Source: Sporofaciens musculi (GTDB lineage: Bacteria; Bacillota; Clostridia; Lachnospirales; Lachnospiraceae). From it: a stretch of DNA of 64,000 bases. Position 1 is the stretch's first letter, and each line of letters opens with the position of its first letter. Under the pieces are notes generated by a model. The model ran no database searches, had not been told where the DNA came from, and saw only the letters and a list, made by a program, of their open reading frames with translations. The stretch lies in NCBI RefSeq assembly GCF_009830285.1, contig NZ_WUQX01000001.1, positions 2,914,501-2,978,500 of the forward strand, read 5' to 3'. Positions 31,553-39,435 of this stretch are shown piece after piece. Made by a program: the position numbers and the translations under genes.

Positions 31553-33015
31553 AGCCGGAAATCAAGAAGCTGCTTATCCTAAATCTCCCGTATCTGCTCT
31601 TTGTCTGGCTCTTTGATAAAGTGGGCGCGGCTGTCCGGCTCTCCCCCGGCGCGGACGCAAGCGCAAAGCTGCTACATCTTGGGGACGGTTTTACCGCCGC
31701 CTTTTCCAGTATCGCGCCGAGCTTCCACCCGGCAGACTTAGCTTTAGGCATTGCGGGGGCGGTCATTGTCCGGCTGATTATCTACACCAAAGGCAAGAAC
31801 GCGAAGAAATACCGCCGCGGAACAGAGTACGGTTCGGCGCGTTGGGGGACAGCCGACGACATAAAGCCGTACACCGACCCGGTATTTGAGAACAATATCC
31901 CCCTAACGCAGACGGAACGGCTCACCATGAACAGCCGCCCGAAGCAGCCGAAATACGCAAGAAACAAAAATATCCTTGTAATCGGCGGTTCCGGCAGCGG
32001 CAAGACCCGGTTCTTTGTGAAACCGTCGCTCATGCAATGTACGTCAAAGGATTTTCCAACGTCGTATATCGTCACTGACCCAAAAGGAACACTGATTTTG
32101 GAAACCGGGAAAATGTTACAGCGGTACAAATACCGTATCAAAGTGTTAAATACGATTAACTTCAAAAAATCCATGAAATACAATCCCTTTGCCTATCTGC
32201 GGAGCGAAAAGGACATTTTGAAGTTAGTCAATACCATTATCGCCAACACCAAAGGCGACGGGGAAAAATCCGGCGAGGATTTCTGGGTGAAAGCGGAAAA
32301 GCTCTACTACACCGCGCTAATCGGCTATATCTGGTATGAAGCCCCGGAGGACGAGAAGAACTTCACGACGCTGCTTGAAATGATAAATGCGTCGGAAGCC
32401 CGCGAGGACGACGAGGACTTCCAGAACCCGGTTGACCTCATGTTTGAACGTCTGGAAGAAAAAGACCCGGAACATTTTGCAGTCAAGCAGTACAAAAAAT
32501 ACAAACTTGCGGCGGGCAAGACCGCAAAAAGCATACTTATCTCATGCGGCGCGAGGTTAGCCCCATTCGACATTAAGGAGCTGCGGGAGCTTATGGAAAC
32601 CGACGAAATGGAGCTTGACACCATAGGCGACAGAAAGACCGCCCTTTTCGTGATTATCAGCGACACCGACGATACTTTTAACTTTGTCGTGAGTATTCTC
32701 TACACACAGCTATTCAACCTTTTATGCGACAAGGCAGATGATGAATACGGCGGGCGGCTTCCCGTCCATGTAAGGTGCTTACTTGATGAATTTGCGAATA
32801 TCGGGCAGATACCAAAGTTTGAAAAGCTCATTGCAACGATACGGAGCCGGGAAATATCCGCGTCAATCATCTTGCAGAGCCAGTCACAGCTAAAAGCAAT
32901 CTACAAGGACAACGCCGATACCATAGTCGGCAACTGCGACACCACCCTTTTCTTGGGCGGCAAGGAAAAAACGACGCTCAAAGAAATATCGGAGATTTTA
33001 GGCAAGGAAACGATA
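31549..33015 (+). CDS. VirD4/TcpA coupling protein, exon 1
   Basis: The 489 codons before the group II intron encode an N-terminal membrane segment, Walker A (VIGGSGSGKTRFFVKPSLMQ), DPKGTLILETG and Walker B (VRCLLDEFANIGQIPKFEKL). They end ILGKETI. The type IV coupling protein uses ATP to pass relaxase-DNA to the transfer channel. Reading on into the intron stops after 9 codons at 33042, so the full protein requires splicing to exon 2 at 35564. The phase is exact: 489 codons end on a codon boundary. The spliced product is 602 aa, the family's usual length. Confidence 0.9.
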
Positions 33016-35563
33016 GTGCGCCCGTTAGGGTGTATGCCATAAACCGCCTTTAGCAAGCGGTAGACAAAGATATCAAAGAAAGGACGGTGAAAATTTATAG
33101 TCTATCATTCCACGACTTATCCGTGAGGGGAAACCCTCTGGGGAGTGTAGCATGTCGTTGTTATAGCCGCCACTATTAACGCTATAACTGGCATAAAACG
33201 GCGCAATCTTCTAACCGCTGTTTTATGTGGGGATGAAAATCCGTGTATGAGGATGAAAGCTAAACTGCTTGATTGGTAGCCGGAGCCTGGGAGTATCTGG
33301 CCTACGTGCGAAAGAAGATGAAACGCACGGTGCTTTGGCGTCTGTCGCTCAATCGTCGGCAGACGTGCGATATCCAAAGCAGGGCAAGCCTTAGATTAGG
33401 TTGAACGGCGAACGCCACATATCTACAAAGATTACCGACAACACGGAACGCTAAGTATGGCATACGCTACCGGGGATGACCTAAACCCGCCCATATGCGG
33501 GCATGGTTACACAGCTCCCATAGTAGCCCGTGGACTCTGGATTTACAGGGATAGCCGTAAAAACGGAAGCGGGAGAGCCGCCCACATGACGAAGGGGAGC
33601 AGTATGCTTTTAATACAGAGAAAGAAAGGAAGGTGCGTGAGGCATCATGAGAAATCCAACTGATGTATTGAATAGCCTAAACAAACAGTCTAAAGATTTA
33701 TCGTATAGGTTCCAAAGGCTCTACCGGAACCTGTACAACCCGGAGTTTTACCTTTTGGCATATAGAAATATCTACGCCAATGAGGGAAGCATGACGCCGG
33801 GTGTGGATGGTGAAACACTGGACGGAATGAGCAGTCCGAGAATAGAGCGTATCATCAGCGCATTAAAAGACCGTTCTTACCGCCCAAAACCTGCACGGCG
33901 TACATATATTGCAAAGAAAAACAGCAGTAAGAAGCGTCCGCTTGGGATTCCTTCCGGGGATGACAAGCTGGTGCAGGAAGTAGTCCGAATGATATTGGAA
34001 AGCATTTATGAGCCAACCTTCTCCGACTATTCCCACGGATTCCGCCCGAAAAGGAGCTGCCATACAGCCCTCGAACAGATACAGCGGACATTTGCGGGGG
34101 CAAACTGGTTTGTGGAAGGTGACATTCAGGCATGTTTTGACAGCTTCGACCACCATGTTATCATTGATATTCTGCGCAGGCGCATTGATGACGAAGCTTT
34201 TATCTCATTGATGTGGAAATTTCTGAAAGCCGGATATATGGAACAATGGCAGTACAACAGGACTTACTGCGGCACTCCGCAGGGTTCCGGTATCAGTCCC
34301 ATATTGGCAAATATTTACCTGCATGAATTGGATATGTATGTGGAGGAATACAAAGAAGGCTTTATAAAAGGGAACCGGGTAAACCGTAAAGTGAACCCGG
34401 AATACGCCAGACGGAACCGTGAAGTGCAGAAGTTCATGCGCCAGAACAGGGAAGTATGGGATACGCTTACCGAAGCCGAAAAGAAAGAACGTGCCGGGGA
34501 ATTACGCAGACTGCGGGAGAAACAGAGGGAAATCCCGTCTAAGCAGTTCAGGGATGAAACCTATAAAAACCTGCAATACGTCCGTTATGCGGATGACTTT
34601 ATCATAAGCATTATCGGGAGCAAAAGGGATGCGGAAGAATTAAAAGCAGACCTTGCTGTATTCCTCAAAGAAAAATTAAACCTTACGCTGTCAGTGGAGA
34701 AAACCAAAATCACCTATGCTACTGACCGGGCGAGATTCCTCGGCTATGATATCTCTATTTCAAAGAGCCGGGAAATCACAAAACGCCAAGGCAGGAAAGT
34801 GAAGGGGTACAGCGGCGCAGTAAAGTTATACATGCCGCATGAAAAATGGGAATCAAAACTGTTGGAGTATGGCGCAATCCGTATCAAGAAGGACAAAGTT
34901 ACACAAAAAGAGCATTGGAAAGCCATTCACAGACCACAGCTCATTAACCGTAAGGATATCGAAATCCTGTCAAAGTACAACTCTGAAATCAGAGGTTTGT
35001 ACAACTATTACTCACTGGCATGTAATGTATGCGCAATGAGCAAGTATGCGAGTTTAATGCATTATAGTATGTTGAAAACATTCGCAAATAAATACCGCAC
35101 AAAGACCAGAAAAATCAAAAAGAGATATTTCAGAAATGGACGGTTTACAGTCATTTATAAGACAAAAGGCGGTATGAAGGAGAGCGTATTTTACAGAGGG
35201 CCTTTTATCCGCAAGGACAAGCCTAATGTGCCGCAGGCAGATATCCTGCCCGCCTATAAGCGGTATGATAAACCGAACCGCATAGCGGCAAAACTGCGCT
35301 CCAAAACCTGTGAACTCTGCGGACAGTACACAAATGACGTGGAGATTCATCAGGTGAAACGGCTGAAAAGCCTTAGCGGTAAATATGAGTGGGAAAAAGT
35401 TATGTTAAAGAACCATAGGAAAACGCTGGCAGTATGCCCGGCGTGCCACCGTGAGATACACGGAAAAGACTGATTTTGTTAGTTGATGGCATATGGAGAG
35501 CCGTGTGCATCGAGAGGTGCCCGCACGGTTCGGGAGGGAGCGTCCACGAGGCGCTTACCTCAT
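33016..35563 (+). mobile_element. Group II intron in virD4
   Basis: The 5' end GTGCGCCCGTTAGGG fits the GTGYG consensus and the 3' end ...CTCAT fits the AY rule. Domain V is visible near 35496-35533 (GAGCCGTGTG...CCGCACGGTTC). Domain VI follows immediately. Domains I-IV fill 33016-33646, and domain IV holds the intron protein. Removal of 33016-35563 (2548 nt) joins virD4 codons GKETI and DSFNT in frame. All parts appear complete, so the intron may splice and move. Confidence 0.9.
33647..35473 (+). CDS. ltrA: Group II intron reverse transcriptase/maturase/HNH endonuclease
   Basis: A 608-aa LtrA-type protein. Residues about 60-360 form the reverse transcriptase, with KKRPLGIPSGDDKLVQEVVR, FVEGDIQACFDSFDHHV, GTPQGSGISPILANIYLHEL and the catalytic YADDF in VRYADDFIISIIG. 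A maturase/thumb domain follows (SRYASLMHYSMLKTFANKYR-like region). The C-terminus is an HNH nuclease with CELCG, HQVKRL and CPACHREIHG. It promotes splicing and target-primed retrohoming. The start follows AAGGAAGGTG. The domain set is full length. Confidence 0.92.
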   Translation: MRNPTDVLNSLNKQSKDLSYRFQRLYRNLYNPEFYLLAYRNIYANEGSMTPGVDGETLDGMSSPRIERIISALKDRSYRPKPARRTYIAKKNSSKKRPLGIPSGDDKLVQEVVRMILESIYEPTFSDYSHGFRPKRSCHTALEQIQRTFAGANWFVEGDIQACFDSFDHHVIIDILRRRIDDEAFISLMWKFLKAGYMEQWQYNRTYCGTPQGSGISPILANIYLHELDMYVEEYKEGFIKGNRVNRKVNPEYARRNREVQKFMRQNREVWDTLTEAEKKERAGELRRLREKQREIPSKQFRDETYKNLQYVRYADDFIISIIGSKRDAEELKADLAVFLKEKLNLTLSVEKTKITYATDRARFLGYDISISKSREITKRQGRKVKGYSGAVKLYMPHEKWESKLLEYGAIRIKKDKVTQKEHWKAIHRPQLINRKDIEILSKYNSEIRGLYNYYSLACNVCAMSKYASLMHYSMLKTFANKYRTKTRKIKKRYFRNGRFTVIYKTKGGMKESVFYRGPFIRKDKPNVPQADILPAYKRYDKPNRIAAKLRSKTCELCGQYTNDVEIHQVKRLKSLSGKYEWEKVMLKNHRKTLAVCPACHREIHGKD

Positions 35564-35905
35564 GACAGCTTCAACACTTCCGAAACAAGGGGACGGGAGC
35601 TTTCGCATGGGCTGAACTATCAGAAATTGGGAAAGCAGCTTATGACGGAAGATGAAATTGCAGTCATGGACGGAGGGAAATGTATCTTGCAGCTACGCGG
35701 GGTGCGCCCGTTCTTTTCGGATAAATTCGACATAACGAAGCACCCGAAATACAAGTACCTGTCCGACGCAGACCCGAAGAACGCCTTTGACATGGAAAAG
35801 CACCTTAAACGCCGCCCCGCCATTGTCAAGCCCGACGAGGTTTTTGACTATTACGAGATTGACGCGGCAGACTTACAGGAGGGCGCAGACCATGAGGAAA
35901 CGTAG
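35564..35905 (+). CDS. VirD4/TcpA coupling protein, exon 2
   Basis: The 113 codons after the intron resume as DSFNTSETRGRELSHGLNYQ and continue through the conserved C-terminal region (KCILQLRGVRPFFSDKFDIT, KHPKYKYLSDADPKNAF). Joined to exon 1 they complete the coupling protein. Translation from an internal start would lack the ATPase domain. The end overlaps the next small gene by 14 nt. Confidence 0.88.
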   Translation, partial: DSFNTSETRGRELSHGLNYQKLGKQLMTEDEIAVMDGGKCILQLRGVRPFFSDKFDITKHPKYKYLSDADPKNAFDMEKHLKRRPAIVKPDEVFDYYEIDAADLQEGADHEET

Positions 35906-36062
35906 CGCAGAGGAAAAACAAAAGCAGCTTGAACGGTTTTTAATGAATGTTGCGGAAGCCGCCGACGCTGCATTATGGGAGTATTGGCGGGAAAAGGAAG
36001 CGGAACACCGCCGTTTTGCAACGGAGTATGTCACGCGCCGGGGGCTTATCCCGCAACAGTGA
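35892..36062 (+). CDS. Small conserved ICE protein, 56 aa
   Basis: The frame from ATG 35892 encodes MRKRSAEEKQKQLERFLMNV and a highly charged helix (LWEYWREKEAEHRRFATEYV). It overlaps the end of virD4 by 14 nt, typical for coupled transfer genes. It is probably a helical cytoplasmic peptide. I recognise no family beyond its usual position after virD4 in such elements. Confidence 0.6.
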   Translation: MRKRSAEEKQKQLERFLMNVAEAADAALWEYWREKEAEHRRFATEYVTRRGLIPQQ

Positions 36063-36087
36063 CAGCATGGCAGACCGCCGGGGGACA

Positions 36088-36189
36088 GGGGAAGCTACAC
36101 TTCCCCTACGCTGCCTTGCGGCAGCTACCCCTTTGTGAACTTGCGGGAAGCGAACACCTTGCTACGCAAGCTATTCACTTCCCGCAAGT
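36088..36189. repeat. Three-hairpin structured element, copy 1
   Basis: Three stems occur in order. H1 is GGGGAAG(5)CTTCCCC at 36088-36106. H2 is GCTGCC(4)GGCAGC at 36110-36125. H3 is the perfect 12-bp ACTTGCGGGAAG...CTTCCCGCAAGT at 36139-36189, enclosing CTTGC(3)GCAAG. The linker CAGCTACCCCTTTGTGA is conserved in the other copies (38123, 42981). Copy 3 keeps the stems with different bases. It is non-coding on both strands and lies upstream of maff2. Confidence 0.65.
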
Positions 36190-36594
36190 CTGAAAAAAAC
36201 GTCCGGCAGCACAGCGGGACACAGAAAGGAGCGATTGAAGCAATCACATCTATCCATACCGGCTACATGATACGCGCCCCCACTTTCCGGCGCAGTACAC
36301 AGCGGCAGGAGCCGCACCCCTTACAACTGAATACCGCCGCGCCGCAGGACTTACGCAGCGCGGGGACAGCCGCCTTTACCAGAGGGCGGTTTTTTTGTGC
36401 GGCGGCATATGCTGACCGCCTTTTGTCCGCTTGCCGGACAGCCGCAGACGCGGCAGAAAGGATATATTTATGGCATTTTTCAATAGCGCAGTAGACGTTT
36501 TGCAGACCCTTGTTGTAGCACTTGGAGCCGGGCTTGGTATCTGGGGCGTAATCAATCTGATGGAGGGCTACGGCAACGACAATCCGGGCGCGAA
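36108..36594 (+). repeat. Direct repeat copy A (about 490 bp), upstream of and into maff2
   Basis: This segment is about 95% identical to 38121-38609 by eye. It covers hairpins H2-H3, a terminator (CCGCC...GGGCGG plus T-run near 36370-36396) and the first 41 codons of maff2. Identity stops at GGGCGCGAA in both copies, and the two are about 2.0 kb apart. The intervening DNA holds an Xre gene, two membrane-protein genes and element scars. Confidence 0.8.
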
Positions 36595-36610
36595 TGCTCA
36601 TGTGCGGTAA
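36470..36610 (+). pseudogene. Truncated Maff2-family membrane protein (first copy)
   Basis: The 46-aa frame has the Maff2 N-terminus (FFNSAVDVLQTLVVALGAGL) and the first membrane helix, but switches after NDNPGA to the unrelated NAHVR and stops. Full Maff2 proteins are about 71 aa with a second glycine-rich helix. The break coincides with the end of repeat copy A, so this copy was cut by the rearrangement. Confidence 0.75.
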
Positions 36611-36725
36611 AGTAACAAGCAAAGATTTTGATAGGCAGCCGCCCGCTATTCCGTAAATATTTCTAAATCTTTATTTCACAAAATGCAAGAAATATGTTAT
36701 ACTTACAAGCGCATGAGAAAACAAA

Positions 36726-36974
36726 ATGGAGAAAGGCGGTGAGCCAGTGGCGAACAAGAATCAATACCACTTTGACAGTAAAATTCATATATATCGAGCC
36801 ACAAAAAGAATGACACAACAAGAGCTTGCCGATTTGGTGGGCGTTTCAAGACAAACGATTATGCAGCTTGAAAGAAACCGATACAATCCCTCTATGCTGT
36901 TGGCTTATGCTATTGCAAGAGTATTTGACGTTTCGATTGAAGAATTATTTGATTTTTGGGAGGACGAAAAATGA
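36726..36974 (+). CDS. Xre-type transcriptional regulator, 82 aa
   Basis: A single helix-turn-helix domain: RMTQQELADLVGVSRQTIMQ, then LERNRYNPSMLLAYAIARVF, and a short C-terminus typical of YgzD-like regulators. ATG 36726 or GTG 36747 could start it. A -35/-10 pair TTTCAC-17-TTATAC lies about 40-60 bp upstream. The stop overlaps the start of the membrane-protein gene (ATGA). It probably regulates this small operon. It lies in the extra segment between the two maff2 copies. Confidence 0.8.
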   Translation: MEKGGEPVANKNQYHFDSKIHIYRATKRMTQQELADLVGVSRQTIMQLERNRYNPSMLLAYAIARVFDVSIEELFDFWEDEK

Positions 36975-37288
36975 TTGAAATATTAAATGAGATTGCCAAC
37001 AGCACAACACTATTCATTGTGGGCGCATGGTTTGGATTAGTAATTACAATCGTTCTAATCATATTGTTTTTCGTTAAATCTTCCCGTGATGAAAGAGGTC
37101 GGTCTATTATCGGCAAAGCAAGCATTATTTCTACGATTGTATTTATCGTTCTTGTAAATTTTGTTTGTAAAATATTGGATAATATTGAAATTAACTACGT
37201 TACTATGGGCTTTTGTTTTCAATGGATTTATGATATTGTCCTTGCCGTAGAGGTTATTGCAATTCTGATTTACAAAAGAATTGAATAG
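36971..37288 (+). CDS. Small multi-pass membrane protein, 105 aa
   Basis: Three or four hydrophobic helices: TTLFIVGAWFGLVITIVLII, ASIISTIVFIVLVNFVC, and IYDIVLAVEVIAILI. A short basic loop (KSSRDERGRS) lies between the first two. No known motif is seen. It is coupled to the Xre regulator by a 4-nt overlap and followed by a strong terminator, making a two-gene operon of the regulator/DUF2178-like membrane-protein kind often seen on mobile DNA. Function is unknown. Confidence 0.65.
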   Translation: MIEILNEIANSTTLFIVGAWFGLVITIVLIILFFVKSSRDERGRSIIGKASIISTIVFIVLVNFVCKILDNIEINYVTMGFCFQWIYDIVLAVEVIAILIYKRIE

Positions 37289-37300
37289 ACGATAACCGAA

Positions 37301-37341
37301 AAATTCAGCGGTTGCTTTCAAAATGCCGCTGAATTTTTTTG
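37301..37341 (+). terminator. Intrinsic terminator after Xre-membrane operon
   Basis: AAATTCAGCGG (37301-37311) and CCGCTGAATTT (37326-37336) form an 11-bp perfect stem followed by TTTTGTTTT. Confidence 0.9.
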
Positions 37342-37432
37342 TTTTATAATGTATGAAATACTTTACTTTGAGCAAGAAATATGATATGATAGCGTTGGTC
37401 GGAAAGACTGAAGAAATTATGGAGGTAATGAT

Positions 37433-37723
37433 ATGATTGAAACGATTATCGAGGTACTTATCATTGCAGGAACATTAGTCTGTGCCAGCCTGCAAATGAG
37501 AAAGGACGCACTGAAAGCCAGACGAGTGTACGCCATAGCGTTTGTTTTAATGATTGCCGTCTGCATTGCTTTTGGCATTGCACAGGGCGCAGTTGCCGCA
37601 GGAATATTCTATACTACATTGTCCTTTTCTCCTATTGAGGTATTATCTCTCCTTGCAGTTATCTACTGGATTTCCTTAATAACCGAAAAAGGGAAAATGT
37701 TCAACAAGGTAATCGGAGAATGA
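37433..37723 (+). CDS. Small membrane protein, 96 aa
   Basis: Three hydrophobic segments (TIIEVLIIAGTLVCASLQM; VYAIAFVLMIAVCIAFGIAQ; VLSLLAVIYWISLI) with basic residues between the first two (RKDALKARR). ATGGAGGT supplies the ribosome site, and TTTACT-17-TATGAT lies just upstream as a candidate promoter. It is monocistronic after the terminator at 37341. I recognise no family. Together with its neighbour it could form a membrane module of the inserted segment. Confidence 0.6.
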   Translation: MIETIIEVLIIAGTLVCASLQMRKDALKARRVYAIAFVLMIAVCIAFGIAQGAVAAGIFYTTLSFSPIEVLSLLAVIYWISLITEKGKMFNKVIGE

Positions 37724-37742
37724 AATAGCAAAACCAGCCGAG

Positions 37743-37791
37743 CCAGTCAACGGCAAGATGAACGGGCTGCGCCCGCCGTTGACAGCCCCGA
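37743..37791. repeat. Inverted repeat GTCAACGGC/GCCGTTGAC
   Basis: A 9-bp perfect stem with a loop of about 20 nt downstream of the small membrane-protein gene, without a T-run. It may be an element scar or a leader hairpin of the sigma-factor remnant that follows. Confidence 0.4.
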
Positions 37792-37904
37792 CTGTTTTCG
37801 CTGATAGGCAGCTAAGGGGCGACAGCAAAAAGTGCTGCCGCCCTTTACTATCATAAAAATCAAATTTCAATCCACGCATTTGTAGAGGAAAGGGGGAAAT
37901 TTCC

Positions 37905-37961
37905 ATGACCTGTACAGAAGAATACAAGGAGCCTATCGTTTACACATTCCATGCCTTTTGA
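37905..37961 (+). pseudogene. Remnant of an ICE sigma-70-like regulator (18 codons)
   Basis: After AGGAAAGGGGG, ATG 37905 opens MTCTEEYKEPIVYTFHAF and meets TGA. The peptide matches, from memory, the N-terminus of small sigma-70-family regulators carried by Tn1549-like elements, which normally continue for more than 100 residues. The rest is missing, and relaxase-leader-like sequence follows immediately. It is a deletion scar rather than a functional gene. Confidence 0.45.
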
Positions 37962-37996
37962 CAACTGAATAACCGCCGCCAGAGGACGGCACACCG

Positions 37997-38032
37997 AGCA
38001 GGAAATCAGCAACAAGGTTTCCTGCTTTTTTT
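37997..38032 (+). terminator. Intrinsic terminator resembling the relaxase leader at 44309
   Basis: AGCAGGAAA...TTTCCTGCT forms a stem followed by seven T residues. The same arrangement (CCGCCGCC...CCGAGCAGGAAATC) precedes the mobilization relaxase at 44283-44343, so this is probably a remnant of a related mobilizable element. Confidence 0.65.
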
Positions 38033-38073
38033 GCGCTTTGCGGTTGCCGGAATCGCCCTCTTTGCATTACTTA

Positions 38074-38122
38074 TGCAGAGCCAGTCACAGCTAAAAGCAA
38101 TCTACAAGGACAACGCCGATAC
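38074..38122 (+). repeat. 49-bp displaced fragment of virD4
   Basis: Bases 38074-38122 are identical to 32873-32921 in virD4 exon 1 (encoding QSQSQLKAIYKDNAD). They then join directly to repeat copy B at the shared GATAC. This is the scar of a deletion in another copy of the element that removed the end of virD4 and its downstream sequence. Confidence 0.8.
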
Positions 38123-38609
38123 GCTGCCTTGCGGCAGCTACCCCTTTGTGAACTTGCGGGAAGCGAACACCTTGCTATGCAAGCTATTCACTTCCCGCAA
38201 GTCTGAATAATACCCGTCCGGCAGCACAGCGGGACACCGAAAGGAGGAATGGAAGCAATCACATATATCAATATCGGCTACATGATACGCGCCCCTACTT
38301 TCCGGCGCAGTACACAGCGGCAGGAGCCGCACCCCTTACAACTGAATACCGCCGCGCCGCAGAACTTACGCAGCGCGGGGACAGCCGCCTTTACCAGAGG
38401 GCGGTTTTTTTGTGCGGCGGCATATGCTGACCGCCTTTTGTCCGCTTGCCGGACAGCCGCAGACGCGGCAGAAAGGATATATTTATGGCATTTTTCAATA
38501 GCGCAGTAGACGTTTTGCAGACCCTTGTTGTAGCACTTGGAGCCGGGCTTGGTATCTGGGGCGTGATTAACCTCATGGAAGGCTACGGCAACGACAATCC
38601 GGGCGCGAA
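38121..38609 (+). repeat. Direct repeat copy B, including three-hairpin element copy 2 (H2-H3)
   Basis: This is the second copy of the roughly 490-bp repeat. H2 is at 38123-38138 and H3 at 38152-38202, with the inner loop TAT instead of TAC. H1 is missing because the copy begins at the deletion scar. The terminator and maff2 start are retained. Confidence 0.8.
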
Positions 38610-38643
38610 AAGCCAGGGCATGAAGCAGTTCATGGCTAATTAA
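38485..38643 (+). CDS. Maff2-family membrane protein, 5' part, interrupted by the mobilizable element
   Basis: The frame runs MAFFNSAVDVLQTLVVALGA to KSQGMKQ and then reads FMAN and stops. The missing 3' part (LMAGGGVALIGMTLVPLLSG) is found in the same phase at 50219-50290. Joining CAG (38626-38628) to CTC (50219-50221) rebuilds a 71-aa two-helix protein of the Maff2 family, encoded before the VirB6-like gene in these conjugative systems. The interruption is therefore the insertion site of the 11.6-kb element. Confidence 0.85.
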   Translation: MAFFNSAVDVLQTLVVALGAGLGIWGVINLMEGYGNDNPGAKSQGMKQFMAN

Positions 38644-38705
38644 AGGGAACAAAAAGAAAGGGAAAGCCAATCCAGACGGTATCAGCGGCAGGATACAAGA
38701 ATAAA

Positions 38706-38734
38706 TTGTGATTTCACAAGATTGGTGCTATAAT
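38706..38734 (+). promoter_or_regulatory. Sigma-A-type promoter of the element's left operon
   Basis: TTGTGA (38706-38711), a 17-bp spacer and TATAAT (38729-38734) lie 64 bp before the Xre gene at 38798. The hairpin CCGGGGC(4)GCCCCGG in the leader, near 38754-38771, could be a regulatory site. Confidence 0.7.
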
Positions 38735-38797
38735 AAGAGAAAAGTTCCTGCCGGGGCAGCCGCCCCGGTGGTATGGATAGAAAGGCAGGAAAACAAT

Positions 38798-39070
38798 ATG
38801 CACATCAGCTATAAACCACTCTGGCACACACTGTTAGAGCGTGATATGAGGAAAGAGGATTTAAGGCTTGCTGCTGGTATGACAACAAATATGATTGCCA
38901 ACATGAGCAAAGAGGGAAAGCACATCAGCATGGATACATTAGCCCGTATCTGCGAAACGCTGAATTGTGAGATTACCGATGTGATTGAGTTAGTACCAGA
39001 CGAGCCTGCTTCCACAGGAGGTAAGGAACATGAGAGAATTGAAACCAAGAATAACGGAAAACGGAATTGA
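38798..39070 (+). CDS. Xre/YozG-type regulator, 90 aa
   Basis: The helix-turn-helix domain spans KPLWHTLLERDMRKEDLRLA, AGMTTNMIANMSKEGKHISM and DTLARICETLNCEITDVIEL. ATG 38798 is preceded by AAAGGCAGG. Similar proteins precede tnpV-like genes in mobilizable elements and probably repress the left operon, whose promoter is 65 bp upstream. It overlaps the next gene by 41 nt in a different frame, with a Lys/Asn-rich tail. Confidence 0.8.
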   Translation: MHISYKPLWHTLLERDMRKEDLRLAAGMTTNMIANMSKEGKHISMDTLARICETLNCEITDVIELVPDEPASTGGKEHERIETKNNGKRN

Positions 39071-39419
39071 TTATATCCTTGTCGGAGATTACTACATCCC
39101 GGACTTGAAACTGCCGGAGGAACACCGCCCTATCGGAAAGTACGGACGGATGCACCGGGAATATTTAAGGGAAGTCCACCCAGCCAGATTGAATACATTG
39201 ATACTGACCGGAGAATTGTGGACATATCTTGCAGACCTGAACGAACAGGCACAGGAACGGTTAGACACTATCATGGAGCAGATGAAAGCCACCGAGGGCG
39301 TGACAGAGGAATTGAAGCGAACTCAACAAATGGAATGGGTGCAGCGTTGTAATAACATTCACAACCGGGCAGAAGAAATTGTTTTGCATGATATAATTTA
39401 TTCATACGGGAGTAATTAA
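39030..39419 (+). CDS. TnpV-like transposon protein, 129 aa
   Basis: The protein begins MRELKPRITENGIDYILVGD and contains YYIPDLKLPEEHRPIGKYGR, then MHREYLREVHPARLNTLILT. This is the pattern of TnpV proteins of Tn4451-like and related mobilizable transposons, about 120-130 aa. The later part is a helical pair (LNEQAQERLDTIMEQMKATE). The function is not established. Overlap with the upstream Xre gene implies co-translation. Confidence 0.78.
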   Translation: MRELKPRITENGIDYILVGDYYIPDLKLPEEHRPIGKYGRMHREYLREVHPARLNTLILTGELWTYLADLNEQAQERLDTIMEQMKATEGVTEELKRTQQMEWVQRCNNIHNRAEEIVLHDIIYSYGSN

Positions 39420-39435
39420 ATCGGAGGTATATAAG

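Noticed and set aside
33016-33042. Natural C-terminus of VirD4 at 33042
   Set aside because: The nine codons after 33015 are intron sequence starting GTGCGCC; the real C-terminus is at 35905 after splicing.
33117-33646. Short frames between the end of virD4 exon 1 and ltrA
   Set aside because: This is the structured RNA part (domains I-IV) of the group II intron.
36230-36494. Small plus-strand proteins in both copies of the 490-bp repeat
   Set aside because: The frames lack ribosome sites, cross a terminator and are not maintained as single starts in both copies; hairpins and the maff2 start explain the conservation.
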